Assembly (NCBI GenBank): GCA_017644045.1
Contig: JAEPMI010000017.1
Span: forward strand, 84,462 to 148,461
From: Deltaproteobacteria bacterium
Lineage (GTDB): Bacteria > Myxococcota_A > Polyangia > Polyangiales > Houyiibacteriaceae
Direction of reading: 5' to 3'
DNA: 64,000 nucleotides
In this document: positions 62,970 to 64,000 of the stretch, in pieces
Layout of the letters: each line of letters opens with the position of its first letter
Position numbering within the stretch: position 1 is the first letter of the stretch
Position numbers and translations under genes: made by a program
Notes under the pieces: generated by a model
What the model was told of the DNA's origin: nothing
Seen by the model: only the letters and a program-made list of their open reading frames with translations
Databases searched by the model: none

Positions 62970-63836
62970 ATGACGATGCGATGCGTGGGAGTGGCGCTGC
63001 TCCTGGCCCTGGCGTGCGGCGACGACGATGGGTCGCTCAGCGACACGATGGCGAGCGAGGACGGGAGCGTGCCGGAGCGGGATCTCGGCGGCGAGGACCC
63101 GCCGGACCTCGGTGGCGAGGACCCGCCCGACCTCGGTGGCGAGGACCCGCCGGATCTCGGCGAACCGATGCCGACCGCGAACTGCTTCGACTTCGAGAGT
63201 GGCGTGCTGGTCTTCGAAGCCGAGTCGCTGCCGTTGAACGAGGACTGGGCCATCGGCACGAGCGAAGGCGGCTTCAGCGGGTCGGGCTACATCGAGTGGA
63301 CGGGCGCGAGCCACAACAACGACCCGACGCACGGGGTGATCGACGTGACCATTCGCGTGCCGGAGGCCGGGCGCTACCAGCTCACGTGGCTCACGCAGAT
63401 CGGCAGGGGCGACAACACCACCGAGCACAACGACACCTGGGTGCGCTTCCCGGACGCCGACGACTTCTACGGGCTCAAGGGTGACCCGGGCGCGGAGATT
63501 CGCCGCTACCCGAAGCCCATCTGCGACGACACCGACGCGATGAACGCGCTCATGGCGATGGCCGACATCGACACCGCCGACTGCGTGCGTGGCAGCAGCC
63601 GCGACGGCTGGCTCAAGGTCTACTCCTCCGGCGCCAACGACTGGCGCTGGTCCGCCCGCACGAGCGACAGCGACGCCTCGATCGTGACGATGGAGTTCGA
63701 CGCACCCGGCGACTACACGATGCAGCTCGCCGCCCGGGCAGACTTCAGCCTGATCGACCGCGTCGTCATCTACCGCGAAGGCACCAGCAGCGGCGACCGC
63801 GAGGACCTCGCCCTCCCCGAGACCCGCTGCGACTGA
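62970..63836 (+). CDS. Lipoprotein with CBM6-like domain
   Basis: A 288-residue lipoprotein: MTMRCVGVALLLALACG gives a short signal peptide and lipobox. A linker contains three near-exact GGEDPPDL repeats (three 24-bp DNA repeats). The mature domain begins VLVFEAESLPL and contains GYIEWTGAS, IRVPEAGRYQLTWLTQIG and YTMQLAARADFSLIDRVVIY, the strand pattern of CBM6/malectin-like carbohydrate-binding domains. It probably binds a sugar polymer at the surface. ATG 62970 is used because the longer frame lacks a signal. Confidence 0.8.
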   Translation: MTMRCVGVALLLALACGDDDGSLSDTMASEDGSVPERDLGGEDPPDLGGEDPPDLGGEDPPDLGEPMPTANCFDFESGVLVFEAESLPLNEDWAIGTSEGGFSGSGYIEWTGASHNNDPTHGVIDVTIRVPEAGRYQLTWLTQIGRGDNTTEHNDTWVRFPDADDFYGLKGDPGAEIRRYPKPICDDTDAMNALMAMADIDTADCVRGSSRDGWLKVYSSGANDWRWSARTSDSDASIVTMEFDAPGDYTMQLAARADFSLIDRVVIYREGTSSGDREDLALPETRCD

Positions 63837-63866
63837 GCCCGGTCAGGAGGGGGGCCACTTCCTCTC

Positions 63867-64000
63867 CACGAACCGCTGGGCCCGGTCACTCGACTCGGAG
63901 GGAGGACAGGCCCCTCTCCTTCTTCCACGAACCGCTGGGCCCGGTCACTCGACTCGGAGGGAGGACAGGCCCCTCTCCTTCTTCCACGAACCGCTGGGCC
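63867..64000. repeat. 59-bp tandem repeat, runs off the window
   Basis: The unit beginning CACGAACCGCTGGGCC starts at 63867, 63926 and 63985, a strict 59-bp period, with the second unit the same as the first apart from its leading junction; the third is cut by the window end. There are no unique spacers, so this is not a CRISPR array. The total copy number is unknown. Confidence 0.85.

Noticed and set aside
63867..64000. Possible CRISPR array
   Set aside because: The whole 59-bp period is repeated; there are no variable spacers and no cas genes nearby.

Overview
The window is high-GC bacterial DNA with strong third-position GC bias. It carries many lipoproteins (delta-60 repeat, Cys-rich, Asp/Gly-rich), a PknK-like Ser/Thr kinase with ATPase and helical-repeat regions, and PntAB. 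This suits a Myxococcota bacterium, perhaps near Sandaracinus; that placement is inference from gene style, as no rRNA or tRNA is present.

Layout. 1-6150: end of an unknown gene, two paralogous delta-60 lipoproteins (189-1853 and 4536-6149), an orphan antitoxin-like gene and two probable DNA-binding proteins. 6206-47885: a dense island of nucleases, NTPases and signalling proteins, bounded on the left by a decayed RhuM gene. 48019-50200: two tandem Cys-rich lipoproteins sharing a near-identical 167-bp block. 50403-53432: pntA-pntB. 53571-63836: lipoproteins, a large kinase, an alpha/beta hydrolase, a vWA protein, a membrane protein and a GNAT acetyltransferase. A 59-bp tandem repeat runs off the right edge.

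The island is the main result. It encodes: (a) five proteins with an intact HEPN RNase motif R-N-x-x-x-H, fused to a Ser/Thr kinase (24681-26405), to FHA (31974-33869), to FHA plus a degenerate GGDEF domain (43998-46097), or anchored by one membrane helix (10938-12509 and 30138-31877); (b) an overlapping operon with a Cas4/RecB-like nuclease, an unknown protein, an SF1 helicase and a GIY-YIG-like protein; (c) a Lon-like serine protease with an apparent Ser-Lys dyad and helical repeats; (d) a DUF262-HNH-Schlafen fusion; (e) two DUF3800-type proteins; (f) an SMC-like ATPase operon; (g) a DUF2130-like nuclease; (h) a type I restriction system with the relic of an older HsdR; and (i) a frameshifted GHKL ATPase.

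These units appear wired together. Seven intergenic sites share one bipartite element, TGTCAGAT(C/A), then exactly 13 nt, then a -10-like box (CGTCT in five). Each points into a gene or operon of the island. This is the form of an ECF sigma factor promoter, and the island encodes an ECF-like sigma factor at 20510-21178, directly upstream of one site. I read it as a sigma-controlled conflict/defence regulon in which kinase/FHA phospho-signalling and membrane receptors may gate HEPN RNases. Domain calls rest on motifs read by eye; the regulatory and functional model is inference.
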